From: Plectrocnemia conspersa
Lineage: Eukaryota > Arthropoda > Insecta > Trichoptera > Polycentropodidae
Direction: 5' to 3'
NCBI GenBank assembly: GCA_009617715.1
Contig: VTFK01000493.1
Coordinates: 186,001-250,000 of the forward strand
DNA length: 64,000 nt
Position numbers and translations under genes: made by a program. This document shows, in pieces, positions 13,515 to 26,400 of the stretch. The number at the start of each line of letters is the position of its first letter. Position 1 is the stretch's first letter. Below the pieces are notes generated by a model, which had not been told where the DNA came from, did no database searches, and was given only the letters and a program-made list of their open reading frames with translations.

Positions 13515-16500
13515 CTGAAAGACCACCTGGTTGTGCAGTATTAGGCGAGGTTTAAGAGTACAGCCATCGGTCTAAATAAATCCTTTCTCCGATTCGTGTA
13601 AGCTTCTCATAAAGAAACATATAAAATACTTGACTCACTAGCAGCGGTGATCAATAGGATTTACGGGACTTCTATAGGGACTCTTCCACAAAATCACATG
13701 GATCCCGACCGCCTGCTACAGCTTTCTTTTTACGACAGTTTTTTTTACAAGGTATTGTGACAAATACATCTCGAAATACGATTCGCGTATAAATAAATCT
13801 ACTGAATTTATTTAAAAATATTACTAAAAACTGAGATCTATTACATTTTTTTTTTAGATATTATTAGGTTAAACCATAGAGGTTAGTAGCACAATAATAA
13901 AATCTTTATTTTCAATGAAAAAATATATAGATTCACCGGCGAGACGCTGGCGTGTGGAGTGAGACGTTGGCGTTTAAAGGGTTAAAAACTTGAACAAAAT
14001 AAATAGAGCTATACGATGAAATACGTTGTTCGACTCAAGAATGCACGTCCATTTTATTAAATTGCCAAGATAATGGACGGAACAGAAGCTACTAGTTGTC
14101 CCGTATGTTCCTAAACCAGTTTGCGCTTGGCGTCTGTATTTCCTTATTTTTTGAAGGTATAAAAAGTTGCAATAGTTATAATAACATCGTTTATTATAAT
14201 TATTACGGTTAGCTTCGCTTACAGAATAAACACTATTTGCTCTTAGTGATTAACTCTTTGCATGTTATACTTGATTTTTTCACTTATACATTTTGCGACT
14301 TGGAACGAGAAATGTTTTACTTCTGCACTATACTGTATGTGCGATATGTAACTTTGAATGTATGTAGCAGCTATTTATGTTTATTACTATTGGATTTGCT
14401 AAAATAACAATTATTATTATATGACCGCGATCCCTAACCTAACGATTAGCATTAGAAACATAATACACAATATTTATATGTATGTAATTTATATGTATTG
14501 TAAAATAAACGCACAATTATTATTCAAGAACGTACGCATACTTAGAAAAAATACTTGCACAAAGCGAGTTTACGATATAATTAATTACTCGTATTTCGTC
14601 ACGAGTTGCGTGATTCTTTTTTAGTTATGTAACAAAAATTTTAATAGGAAATTCAAGAACATACATATGTAAATATGCACGTTTTAGGGTTGCGCGTAAA
14701 ATGCTTGTAAAACAGTGCGTCTAAACCGGTAGTCTCCAATTTACATATTATATATGAAGAGTGAACTTTCGCGACCTACTTTATTATATTGATATTTTAA
14801 ACCGTGGTCTGAGATATGGCAACCTTGATCATCTTCTTCGGTTTGAGTTCCATCCTCCCACCTGCGCGGAATTAAGTTTTAACCCAAATAAAATTGCATA
14901 CAAATATCGGAAGGCGTTATTCAGAAAGAATACATGGTTTGAATACTATTATCCTCAGTAAATATTAGTACATGTAGTATTTTATTCTCAAATAAAATGT
15001 GTGATTTTTCCATAGAACAATTGAGTTATATAAAAATATCTAATAATATTATTCCACGTTGTAGGAAGACGACAATGCCCTAAATGACATAAAGAACGCA
15101 TTCCGCGCAAAGAGCGATCTGAGATAAACACTTATTTTTATAACCCTGACTTTTTCGCAACTCTGTGATATTCACAAGATTGTTTAAATATAAAATTACA
15201 AATGGTTTAAATTTAGCCAAATCATATAATGTTAATATTATATTTTACAAATCTATTAACAATATTTACTGAAAATCAACTTAAAATACCATAGCATTTA
15301 AACTATCAAACATTATATTTCGTACTTTATTACAAAAATTTCCATCGAATGAAAAACTTAATAAAGATGCAAATAAATTATTTAAATTACTTGTTTTTCT
15401 CCAGTTGACTCAGACAAATCGGTTTCCTTTCGAAAAAAAAGTATGATAATTCTTAACGTTTTAAAATCTGTGTTAAATGTTTAAGTTAATCCAGAAACGA
15501 ATGTCGTTTTTTTGAATTTAAATTTTAACAGTCAGTCGTGCTTTGGCCGCTGATACCTGAGTACGTATTTTGACATAAAGTGTAATCCAACTTCAATTTC
15601 TGAATTTTAAACAAAACACACACACACAAATTGAATTTTTTATTATTTATAGAACATTTGCTAATGAAAAATAATATCAATTAAATTGTCACCTCTGGAG
15701 CTTTTGCAGCAGCCGATCATTTTGATGATTCACTACGTTTTTACGTTCGCTCAGTAGGACGATGAATTGACAATAATTTTTAAACAATGTTGTTGCACAT
15801 CAACATTTGACACTTTGAACACGCATGATTATTGACGGCTGTTTGATTTACAGTGTTGTAAACATAGTGTGTTGGTGCATATCTGGACTTCAAAAATTTC
15901 AAAAAAAGAACGCTTCTTTTGCACGAGCCATCCAACTTCTCAAATAGCTTAAAAACACAAGGATGTTTTCGGTGATAGCTGTGAGGAGCTGGAAAAAATA
16001 TAATAAAAAAAGGAGCTGGAAAGTCCGATAATTACAAAGGATTTTTTTCTATACGTGTATCTTGATGCTTATGAAAAATATTGTTCAAAGATTTTTTTTG
16101 TGATGGCTTTCGAAATTATCACCTCGCTGTGAGCGACATCGACGGCGATTTTCAATTTATTTCACTTCCTGTGAAGTGAAATGCATCCCTAGTACACAGG
16201 CGTTTTTCGGACGATGGCGTTAATTGAATTGAATTGGAAGGCCCTAATGAAATTGCCTATCTACTATCATGTGTGATGAACCTGCGCCTGCAAAACATTA
16301 ATTGGCATGATCACGGCGTGTAACGCTAATCGTCAATTTCATCCGACAAAGCTTCGCGTGACGTTATTATTTCGTGTACGAGTGCGATTGGACCACATGC
16401 GGCCGAAAATCAGAACAACGCAAAATCGAATGTGTCACGCGCTAATACTTGACCGACTTTCTTCCGAATTTCGTTCATCTGGTGCTGTGTGGCGGCTCTC

Positions 16501-17094
16501 AAAATGTGTACTGGCTGAATTTAGCCGATATTGATCGCATGCGTCTGTTCTTCTCTAATCGACTGTTTGGTCTACGATTTTTTATGTTTATTTACTTAAA
16601 CTCCTTACTATTGAGACCTTACATTGACGCCCCCTGATCTAATGCCACTCTATCAAAGTATTAGATACTCTCAAATCAATTTAATAGGAACTTGATATCA
16701 CCAGTATTGACACAATGGTTATGCTAAAGATGAAAATGCCGACCGGCGTGGCTTTTAACTTTAAGAGATAACAATTTCCAATTAGACTTGCTTTCACAAT
16801 GATCATATATCTCTTGAGGTTGTTGGGGTGAATTTGGAATCACCTGCGATGAAATTGTTTGCATATTGATATGATCTCGTTGAGTCTCGTTTTTATTTAC
16901 GCTTCGAAATTCCGTCCCACGTCTTTGTTGACCTCGAGAAGAAGAGTCACTGCAGAAGTTAATTATATGCGGTTGATTTATTAATTTATAGTAAATCTTC
17001 CGTTGCAACGTAACAGGCGTTAGCCCAATCCGTTAGGTAAACACAAACTACTAAGTACATAGTGAGTGACATATATTTTATTAAATATAAACTA
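13515..17094. other. Intergenic, no recognised gene
   Basis: AT-rich sequence. Open frames at 14761-14961, 16307-16637 and 16724-17008 (minus) carry no domain I recognise. A 65-bp stretch near 15925-15990 ('cacgagccatccaacttctcaa') resembles one at about 19080-19150, so part of this interval is old repeat. Confidence 0.45.
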
Positions 17095-17315
17095 CAGCTG
17101 TGGCCAATTAAAAGTTGACAGTGCGGTTCTTATACGTATTTTATCAACTTTGATGCATTTTTTACACATTTTCCGTTAATACTGTTAAAAAATACGGGTA
17201 TTGTAAAATTATTAGGAATGTATAATTGCGTCAATTCTGTGAAGGGCGCATTTTTTCGTCGTTTCAGCAAGCGCATAATGGCGAGCTTGCAACTCAACAC
17301 GTGCGCGCGACCCTT
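17095..17315 (+). mobile_element. Tc1-like terminal fragment (family T2, copy 1)
   Basis: TA at 17093-17094 is followed by CAGCTGTGGCCAATTAAAAG, a typical Tc1-like terminus. About 220 bp from this end matches, inverted, the segment 30699-30960, including a 'gcgcataatggcgagc' block. Only one end is present here; the other was lost or lies in rearranged sequence. Confidence 0.65.
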
Positions 17316-17499
17316 TTTTTGTTCTATTCATAAAAACAATATCGAGGACATTATAAATTAGCTTGTAAATAAAACACTTATAACATTTTAACAAAATTAT
17401 TTTTACATAATTTCATCTTTATTTTTAATAAATTTTTGTATTCTGCCTAGCATCGATAAAATCAGATTTTCAATTATTTTAAGATCGATCTCCTCTTCT

Positions 17500-18190
17500 T
17501 AAACTTCCATGATATGTTTTTTCAGCTCGGCTTAATTGTTTTATGATTGCCTATAAATTTTCAATTGGGTTTAGGTCGGGGCTGTTTCCTGGCCATGTTA
17601 ATGATGTGATTCCCATTGACTCTTTGATTTGTGTAATCTATAGATTAATGATTTATTTAGTGGAAGTTTGAATGTAAAAACTATAATTGGACTCACAGAA
17701 CAAGCTCGATGGCATGGCGCAAAATGGGTTCAGCAGTATGTTGGAAAAGTTCCTTAATGGTTGGAATAAAGTCGTTTTATATTCCTGGACCAAAATTTAC
17801 AGAGCTCAATCTATAAGCTGTCATGTACCCTCAGATCATCACATAGGGTTAGTGCTTGATTAATCGATTAATGCATAAGGGATGAAATCTTACTTCACAG
17901 TCGCTTACTATCTGCTCCAAACAGATTACATTTGGATTCGTCGGAGAAAGCCACTCTTCTCCAATCTTCGACGGTCCAATGGCGATAAGCTTTGACCCAT
18001 TCAAGGCGATTATTTTTTATTTTATCGGTAAATAATGTTTTTTTTGCAGGTTTTCGCGCTTTAAATCCAGCTTCAACCAAACGTCTATTCACTGTCACAC
18101 ACACAATCTACTTCAAACTCGAAATATTCGAGTTTGAAGTAGATTACAATTCTATTTGTATTTCAGCAGCAGTTTTGAATCGATATTTTT
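17500..18190 (-). pseudogene. Tc1-like transposase relic
   Basis: Reading the minus strand, 18104-17895 encodes RRLVEAGFKARKPAKK and then WTVEDWRRVAFSDESK. This is the Tc1 DNA-binding/linker region and the first catalytic Asp (FSDESK). After a degenerate stretch, about 17600-17545 encodes WPGNSPDLNPIEN, the C-terminal Tc1 signature. Stops interrupt the frame between these pieces and no intact catalytic set remains. A perfect 19-bp-arm palindrome lies in the N-terminal coding part (18105-18145). Confidence 0.85.
18105..18145. repeat. Perfect palindrome, 19-bp arms
   Basis: AATCTACTTCAAACTCGAA at 18105-18123, spacer ATA, then its exact complement at 18127-18145. It lies inside the Tc1 transposase relic and breaks the reading frame upstream of the RRLVEAG segment, so it arose after the transposase was functional. 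Confidence 0.85.
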
Positions 18191-18330
18191 TATGATACCC
18201 TTTATTTTGCGGTCAGCAAAAGCATCGCATGTAAAAGGTTCAATAGTTTGAATGAAACTAAATTTAAACCGAAACAAACACTCTCGAGATTATGGCTTTT
18301 AGTAGTTTCGAATGCATGTCAATAAATGTG

Positions 18331-18357
18331 AAAGGTTTAACGAATCGTTAAACCTTT
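18331..18357. repeat. Short perfect palindrome, 13-bp arms
   Basis: AAAGGTTTAACGA, one base, then TCGTTAAACCTTT. No function is evident. Confidence 0.7.
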
Positions 18358-18479
18358 TCGGACGCATAATTAACATCTAAATTGCATTAGCCATTTACTC
18401 TCCGAGTAAAATAAGAAATAGCGATAAAAAAATAATTATGGTAAATATAAATAATAGTTTATTCTTTAATTTGGCATAT

Positions 18480-18566
18480 ATTTTTTCTATTATTTTAAAG
18501 AAAAATTTTGAAATCGTGACATGAACAACATTGAATGTTTTGATCTTAAACTTTTGACCGGTAGTG
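18480..18566 (-). mobile_element. Tc1-like terminus of a second type
   Basis: Reading the minus strand from 18568, TA is followed by CACTACCGGTCAAAAGTTTA, a widespread Tc1-like terminal sequence. It may be the 5' end of the transposase relic to its left, but the matching opposite terminus is not found. The terminus at 17095 is different. Confidence 0.55.
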
Positions 18567-18689
18567 TATATATAAAATACACTCGATTTCTGTTTATAAA
18601 CATGTATAAAATTAAACTTTTTTTTATTGTTATCTATTATCGAGCAAGGCTGGATATTTTGTATGAACATCGCCAAAATTTGCGATAAG

Positions 18690-19010
18690 GCGTTGATGAC
18701 CCTCCGTTTCGTTATGCGGAGCGCGTGCCACTTTAATCATTTATTGACGATTCGCGTTCTGTACGATACGCCAGTTCGTATCGTCCTATAATATGGCTCT
18801 ATTGTCTGGAATCAAAGTAAAGTACTCCTTATTGAAGAGAGTTCAAAGAAAATTTCTGGGATATCTCTACAAGAGGAAGTACGGGTCGTATCCGTATTTG
18901 TATCATCGTGCATTTTTATTTGAAGCGTTGCAATACAATTCATTGCATTCTCGGCGTAGCGTCTACTTAATGAAGTGATGTCGACAACCCATCAATGCTC
19001 GGCGTCTGCC
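18690..19010 (+). pseudogene. Non-LTR retrotransposon (LINE) RT C-terminal fragment
   Basis: The frame near 18793-18978 contains LLKRVQRKFLGYLYKRKYG followed by YPYL and YNSLHSRR. This matches the region after the reverse transcriptase domain of Jockey/R1-type LINEs (ESVQRRFLR...YNSLxxRR). Just upstream another frame has VLYDTPVR, fitting the 'VRSxLEYGS' region. Truncated at both ends and out of frame. Confidence 0.7.
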
Positions 19011-19587
19011 TTAAAGAATCGCGATCGCGTCCCTTATTCTGACGTTGCGGTCAAAACATCAGCGCTTGAAAACGCTTCTGTTGCACGAACCATCTAACTT
19101 CTCAACGAGCTTGCCAAACAAACACAAGAATGTATTCGGTAATAGCTATGAGGAAAAAAAGATGTGGGATGATGTTAATCTATTTTAGGTGTGCATCATG
19201 AACTGTTTTTTAATGTTTATTAAGGAAACCATTATGGTCATATTTGTTATAAAAAAAAAAATAAATCATGAATCCCGATCTCCCAAACACAATAGAAATT
19301 GAGACAATTTAAGAAACAGTGGTTGACGATAATATTTGCAATATTCTACCTGTCTGATCGAGTGTTGCTGTTTATTTGTTTTTTATCTATACTTTTATTT
19401 CCGTTTTTAAAAAAATAATTACGATTATGAAATATTACTCGTTATCTTTTAAATGAAACAATAACATCCATTGTTCAGTGAAATGTTAATATTATTAATT
19501 TATACACAAACGTTTATATCACAAAATACGCGCAATCTTTCTCGGCCGACTATTTAGATTTCACTCAATCTTCAACAAAGTGCAGTT

Positions 19588-19840
19588 ATGACTCATCGCA
19601 TTTTGTTACTGTTAACAGCTTGCGCCGTTATAACAGTCAAGGGTTATTTTTCGACGCTGCCACAATTCGCAAATCTGTTTGACGCAGCACAGTCTGTTCA
19701 ACGATGACCTCCTTTTCGACCATCGGTGGAAAATAAAACCATTACGAACATATCGGATACACGATTTTGGTGTTGTACCTCACATTTATAAGGCAGATTC
19801 AGAAACAGATCGCATTGTAAATCTGATTCAGAATCTAAAG
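19588..19840 (+). pseudogene. Possible decayed secreted-protein exon
   Basis: ATG at 19588 opens a 39-codon frame with a convincing signal peptide (MTHRILLLLTACAVITVKG) followed by YFSTLPQFANLF and a stop at 19705. Other frames just downstream read ENKTITNISDTRF and PHIYKADSETDRIVNLIQNL. I do not recognise the family. It may be a broken gene or retrocopy, or chance. The signal-peptide-like start is the only firm feature. Confidence 0.3.
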
Positions 19841-20199
19841 TACGTTTTATAGGTTTTAGAACGGCGTTCCGGCACTTTTATACGGTATTTTTACTGTTTC
19901 AAAAGCAATTGTTAATGAATACACGTGCGTAGCGATTGACAATCTGCGGAATATTTTAAAAATAGTTTAACCCCAAGCTTAAAAGTTTCGGTTGTGTTGA
20001 ATAATTTTGAATCTCTTACGCGTCATTTTGAAGAAGCTATGAATGATTCTAAAATATATAAAAATGACAATGGCTTAAGGTAAATATTATATCTGCAGAA
20101 TTTTTATTGGATGTGAAGCTGTATATTACAAATTGAAAAATAAGTGCAATAGTTCAAGTTTTTAAAGAAAGAAAACAGATTTGTGGACAAGGGCGTCAT

Positions 20200-20290
20200 T
20201 TCAGCTTTACCGAGCGTTCCCACTGCGACAGCGCCAACACAATTTTATTGCTTTTGACGTGAATTTTTGCCTTCTGAGAAATGATAATTC
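20200..20290 (+). repeat. Dispersed repeat R1, fragment
   Basis: Contains 'gagcgttcccactgcgac', 'ttttattgcttttgacgtg' and 'cttctgagaa', and ends about 90 bp before the first coding exon of TTC39, so R1 sequence sits in the 5' flank of that gene. Confidence 0.7.
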
Positions 20291-20379
20291 TGAGATTTAT
20301 AATAATTTTAAATTGTTTTACTTCTACAGCTTGGCCGCCTCCGCTATTAGTTCACCTGTAAAGTAAAAGAAGCCCGAAA

Positions 20380-20451
20380 ATGGACAAGGCTCAGGCGAAT
20401 CTGGCGAAGAAGGAAGATGATTCTTCAGACAACGACGATCTGGCCGACGAG
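20380..20451 (+). CDS. TTC39 coding exon 1 (residues 1-24)
   Basis: Encodes the start Met and an acidic N-terminus (EDDSSDNDDLADE). Donor GTAAAA at 20452. A pyrimidine-rich tract and AG ending at 20329 could be the acceptor of an upstream non-coding exon. Confidence 0.88.
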
Positions 20452-23400
20452 GTAAAAAACTTTTATGCCTATATATAAACATAATCAATATGACTTATTA
20501 ATGATATGGTGCAGTGGTGCGTAAACTATTTTCATTTCCGACCACCAATTTTATTTAAAATTCTATCGCAAACTTTTTTTAATCGTCAACGTAGTTGACT
20601 TGCGCTTATGCTTCTGTCATGTGAAAACACATAATTTTATGAAACAATGGTTTTATTTACGCATATGGTTATAGATATTTAATTTATGTAAAATACTTTT
20701 AAAATTTTAAAAATGCGCTTGCAAAGAACTCTATGTTTGAATCTGTTTTGAAAAACGCATGCTTTGAGTCATCCTAGTCATGTGTTGATTATCCGACTAG
20801 GAGAATGCGCGATCTATGTCGCGTCGCTTGGCACTCATCTAACGCCTATTGGGGCCGTCTCCTGTTCGCTCCTCCTACTGCTGTCGCAGAAATAAATATT
20901 AATTTATTTTACTATTTATTCTTTTAATGAATAAATTTCGTTGAATTTTGTGAACTCAAAAAAATTTCTCTTGACCTCTGAGAGGATCGGGACCTATAGT
21001 TTGTGCACCACTGCTCTAATACACGAATGGAACACAAAAAATGGAATGTAAGTAATGACGATTTATTTGGAAAGTAAACCCACTTGTCGATTGGAAACTC
21101 TTGGTTTGTGGCAGTAAAAAACTAGCTACAAAAAATATAACCTTCAAAAAATGGCGAAAGTGCAATACACATTTTTTATTATAAATAAATAAATATATAC
21201 TAATAATTATAATAATTCGTGACAAATATCGAATTGTTATCATTATAATTTTGTAAAAATCAATATTTTTAAATTTAATTAAAAAATGCTCAATATCATT
21301 TTTTTTATATAAAAAAATACTTTTGTGTAAAATAATCACAATTAAAAAATATTAATGTGACTTATTTTTAAATATAAATTATTTATTGAAAAAATATATT
21401 CGGTACCATTATTTGCCAAAAAAATATAATTATTTTTAAATTTGCATAATGAGTTAAAATACGATAATTTTGTTGAAGAAAATTAATCAATTAGACCAAA
21501 AAAAACGAGACCTAGTTGTGAGAAATCTACATTTAAAAAACAGTATATTTTATTATATCGTATTAATCTGTAAATGTTTATGAATATTCATTCCAAAATA
21601 CCCAATTATTTCTAGAATATTCAGAGGTTCTCAATATTTTTTATTTCTAAAATTATTTTATTTTTTATTATTAATATTATTTTTGAAATTTCAAAATTAA
21701 TAATTACATAATGCGAATAATTCACGTGATCGCTAAAAACAGGGCTAAATTAGAACAAATAAATAATTTTCAATATATAATTTTAGAAATAAATAAAATT
21801 TAAAACATGTACGTAAAGCAAGGCAATGATTATAATAAATAAAACGCGTTTAACTATAACGATAGTGAAAGGGGTGATAAGATAATAATCTCGACAACCC
21901 AAAAAACAATATAATTTCTTGTATAAATAATAATAGGTACGAGTTAACCCTTTCTATGCCACAAATAAATATAAAAATCAACCATCGTTGCGACATATTT
22001 TCTGAAATCATATTTTATGCGAAATATTTTAATTAGGCATTAAAAATATCTACTCATAATATTTACTTGATAATTAGTCGTGTTTTCTTTGCTGCTCAGT
22101 GTTGCCATATAGTGAATTTTTTGCACTCTCCTATTGACCAAAATTCAGTTTGAATATACTTTAATCAGCCGTATTATATTAGTAAACATATTTTGAATCC
22201 TGATAAAAAAAAGTTTTTTCTGAATTTATTTTAATTTTTAAGATTATATGTATGTGTAATAGTAAACATATTTTTAAGTTTGGATGATTCTCTGAATTGT
22301 ACGTACTATCATCTAATGCTTGCACTACATTCTCTGGAAGTTGTCCGAACCGAAGGTCGCCGACTTCCGAGTAGCGGCCACACTAGCACAAATTTCATAT
22401 GCCGTCCGGACGGCGTGCGTGAATGACGTTCGCACGGCGGCTGCTGTCATGTACAGCTGGCATATTTGCGCGCGATCGAAAAATGTGCCAAATAATCGCA
22501 ATTTTTAAATTGTCATATTATTAAAATTACGCTACTGATAATTATAAAAGTTTGTGTGGGCATTCACCAATACAATATCAGTGAAAACTTTTTGGTCGTA
22601 AATATTCAATTTACGCAAAATCTTTGTCGGCTTTTGCAAAATGCCATAAGGCATAAAAATGATACTTCAGAATACGATATCTATGACTATCCTAGAATTT
22701 GTCGCCATCGATTCTAAATAATAATTCGTTATGGTGTGACATTTATATAAACCGATCTAGGAAAATACATAAGGATATTCGAAACGATTTTTTTAAACAG
22801 AATCAAGTACCACTAATTATTTTTTAATTATTTAATTTTATTTGAAAAAAAATATAATAATGGTATCTGTTAAAGGAATATACTATCAAAAATATAATTC
22901 ATCCCTTTTGGTGCCCTAAAATATTCAAAGATGTCAGTAAGAATCTGTTGAAGTCCCCGATAAGCATGTGGTATTTTAACTTAACCACGTGACCACGATG
23001 CAGCGCTCGATGCAGTTTGCCGACAATGTTCGGAAGCGCTCGAAGCTGGCCAAGTAGACTGAATTACCCCCACTTTACTTCCTTAACCTCGGACAACTTC
23101 CGAGAGATTTTAGACCAAACTCGACCGAAGTAACCCACTATATTCTCCGTCCTTGGCCAGCCTTAGCCAACTTCCAGAGAGTGTAGTGCAGGCATAATAG
23201 TGAATACTGCCCATTAAAATAATAAATGATAATATTAAGAAACATATTCATATAAACGAAACCAATTCGTATATTCACGGTTGAAGTATGCAGAATTCTT
23301 GGGTATATTTATTTATTATTAAAAATATATTAAACTTACCTATAATTATTAAAATATCTTCCAATGTATTTTCTTTATCTTAACTATTTCTATTGTCTCG

Positions 23401-26400
23401 TAGAATCAAATTTAAACCAGAGAAGACCCTTTCAACACTAACTTGTTTTGCTTGAGCTCCTAAAAGCATTATTTCAATTTTATATAAATGAGGATATGTA
23501 TTATTATTTTCGGAAATTCCTCGGAAATTTTTCGTTTACGGATGCTGGTAAAAGCTAAAAATAAGTCACACCTCCGACATTTTACGAACAAACAGTTCCG
23601 AGGTGACTCGATTACTGGCCCATACCGGTGATCGAGTTCGACAGGCCTGGTGTAATCTGTCGTGTACATACAACTTTGCTAACCTAGACCTAGACTCGGT
23701 TATTAGATGTAGTGTTTACCTGTTTATACATAGTATATATATCCAGTCGAGCGGAATGCTGTCCGAACAATGGTCATGGCCAAGATGAAAGCGTGTCGCA
23801 GATAGCGGGGATTTCGCGCTAACCCATTCGATATGCGCCGGGTGAAGTAAATGGGGAGGGAGAGTGGACGAGAGTCGCGTTTAAACGGGCGCCGCGACAG
23901 GATTACGGTCGTTAGACACACAATATTATTATTATGTGTATCTGAGCACGCGATGTTACGACGCAATGCGAATCATTCTGACCGTTTTGCATATCTGGCG
24001 GATTCGGTTTGGTTATTTTCCCATAAACGTGCATATCTTTGTGGATACGCGGACCATTATAAAATGGAAGAGACAAATAATCGATTGCTAGAAGCAAATT
24101 GTTTTTATTTTTATAGGCACGTATACTATACAGTAAAGCATTCCAAGTCTTCCAAACTACATGAAAATTGTTCGTATGTACTTAGGGTTGCAAATGCAAC
24201 AGTGAAAAAGGAGGACATTTCAAAATGAAACTAAACTTAAGATATAAACTTTTATTGTAAGAGAAAACAATAACTTCAACATTAAAATAATTTTTAGAAC
24301 ATACTACTAATACTAATCATGCATTTCAACATACTTTTCGGAGCTACCCATTTTTGACAAAAGTTTTGAGTTTCTTAATAAATAACTATAAAAATCCGAT
24401 CATGCTATACCTCATAAAACCATCTCAACGTCTGCGTTATGAGCAGGAATATAAAAATAAAATTGTCAAAATTTATTGGGACAAGATTAAAAAACTTTAA
24501 TCAACCTATAATCTTCAAAAAACTTAATCCCTTTGTCTTCAGATTTGAGGAATGACATCAAGCTACAAAATTGGTCGATACATTTTCACGTACTCAAATC
24601 TTCGTATTTGTACTTATGGTATTCTTTAAGTATCTTAATATTCGGTTTAGATGTAAATTGTAATATATCAGATAACAATACTGTGTGCGACTATACGACA
24701 GTTACAAAGATAACAAGTCTTAATATAAACATTAGATAACCGAGCGTTTCCACTACGACGGCGCCGACACGATTTTATTGCTTTTGACGTGGATTTTTGA
24801 CTTCTGAGAAGTGATAATTGTTTTTTGCGCCCTCGTATTTAGATATGCTTCATTCGATTCTTACTTATTGTAATTGTATTATAAGAGTTCTTAATATGAA
24901 CGCTAGATAACTGAGCATTTCTTCTGCACGATTTTATTGCTTTTGATGTGGATTCTAACTTGGCCAGAAAAATGCATGTGATTTAATAAAATACTATGAA
25001 ACTTGATGAAATCAAAATAAAAAAAACGACAACACATCCTTTTAAATAAGTCAATCAAAAAATTATATTACGACGGTAAAAAATACAGTCACGGGGCCCA
25101 GAATTATTATTTTCCTATGGCTCGTTTCGGCGGCCCTGATGAACACCAAGAACTGCACAATAGCCACACAAACTTCCGAAATCCATCAATTACTACACAT
25201 AAAGACTCTTACTCATTAAAATACTAATGGTCTCGGATCGAATAAGCATTGTTGAACATACCCTTTGTAATCATCGGATAGTCGCCCTCAAAGGCAATCT
25301 TGAAAATTAAGCTTTTACTAAAAATACTATACATATGTATATAATAATATCAAAAGACCAGTATAAGAATGTGACATCATGTCACATCACGAATCGATTG
25401 ACTCGAAGTCTCGACAACTCGAGAACCAGAGACTTTGTTTTAAGAAATATATTTTTCAATGTGGCTCACGGAATTTGTAGGACCCCTTACATTTATTATT
25501 TAATATTTCCTTAAATCTAAGAATAGTGATTTCTTAAGTTTGTGAGTTATCAAGTTTCATTTATAATATAAATATGTATTTAAACGAAAAGTTCTCGTGT
25601 TGCGGTGATTGACAAAATGAATCAATATTTGCCACGCAGTTGTAAATGCCATCTCTGAAAGAGTAATTGCTCTGTTTAAATTTGTATCAATAATCACTGA
25701 TTTCACTCTCAGATGACTTGTTTTGTGAATTTATTTACTGAACATATTCAAAATTCAGTTCTGGATTATACATTAGCAAGTATTATACAAAGGTCGTCTT
25801 AAAAAAAATACTGAATAAAATTATAATAGTAAATTTTTAATCTGCATGCGCTTTAAAAACTCCATGGTTTATTTATGTATAATACATTGTACAAGTCGTG
25901 ATAAAGTACTTCAACGATTCGTTGAATGTTTGAATGAAGTTAGACTCTTTATCATAATGAATAGATTCAGCTCGTTCTTAGACGTCAAACGTCTGAATTG
26001 TAGAGGTTCTCTCTAGCAAGTTTATTATTCGTATTAGACATTATTTTACTGAAAATAGAGCTAGACTGAATTTGATCAGTTTATCGGTTCTCTTCTATAG
26101 TCTTTCTTTCCTAGTCTAAAAATGTAGCATTCCGACGGATAATTTTTTACCGAGGAATTTATCCACAGACATTGAAAAGACCTCATCATAGGTTTGATCA
26201 ATGACCGTCAGCGTATGTTAGCATCAAAACTTTATCTGAAAGATTTATGTATTTAAAATGCCCTCCGGAGCATTAAATGTAATCTTGACATGCTACTGAA
26301 TGCACTCGGTTTAGGACTATTATCTTAGGAATACCTAAATTATTTACATTGTATATTTTTGCCACTATCATACGCTTAATGAAAGTCTTCAAGATTGTGA

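Noticed and set aside
14761..14961. 66-codon frame as small gene
   Set aside because: No recognisable domain, unclear start, AT-rich context.
16724..17008. 94-codon minus-strand frame
   Set aside because: No recognised motif, no repeat support, no splice context.
21016..21339. 107-codon minus-strand frame
   Set aside because: Ile/Phe/Tyr-rich translation of AT-rich intron sequence; no motif.
23469..24228. Overlapping long frames on both strands as a gene
   Set aside because: No domain, no splice context and mutual overlap on both strands suggests composition effect; kept only as an unassigned patch.
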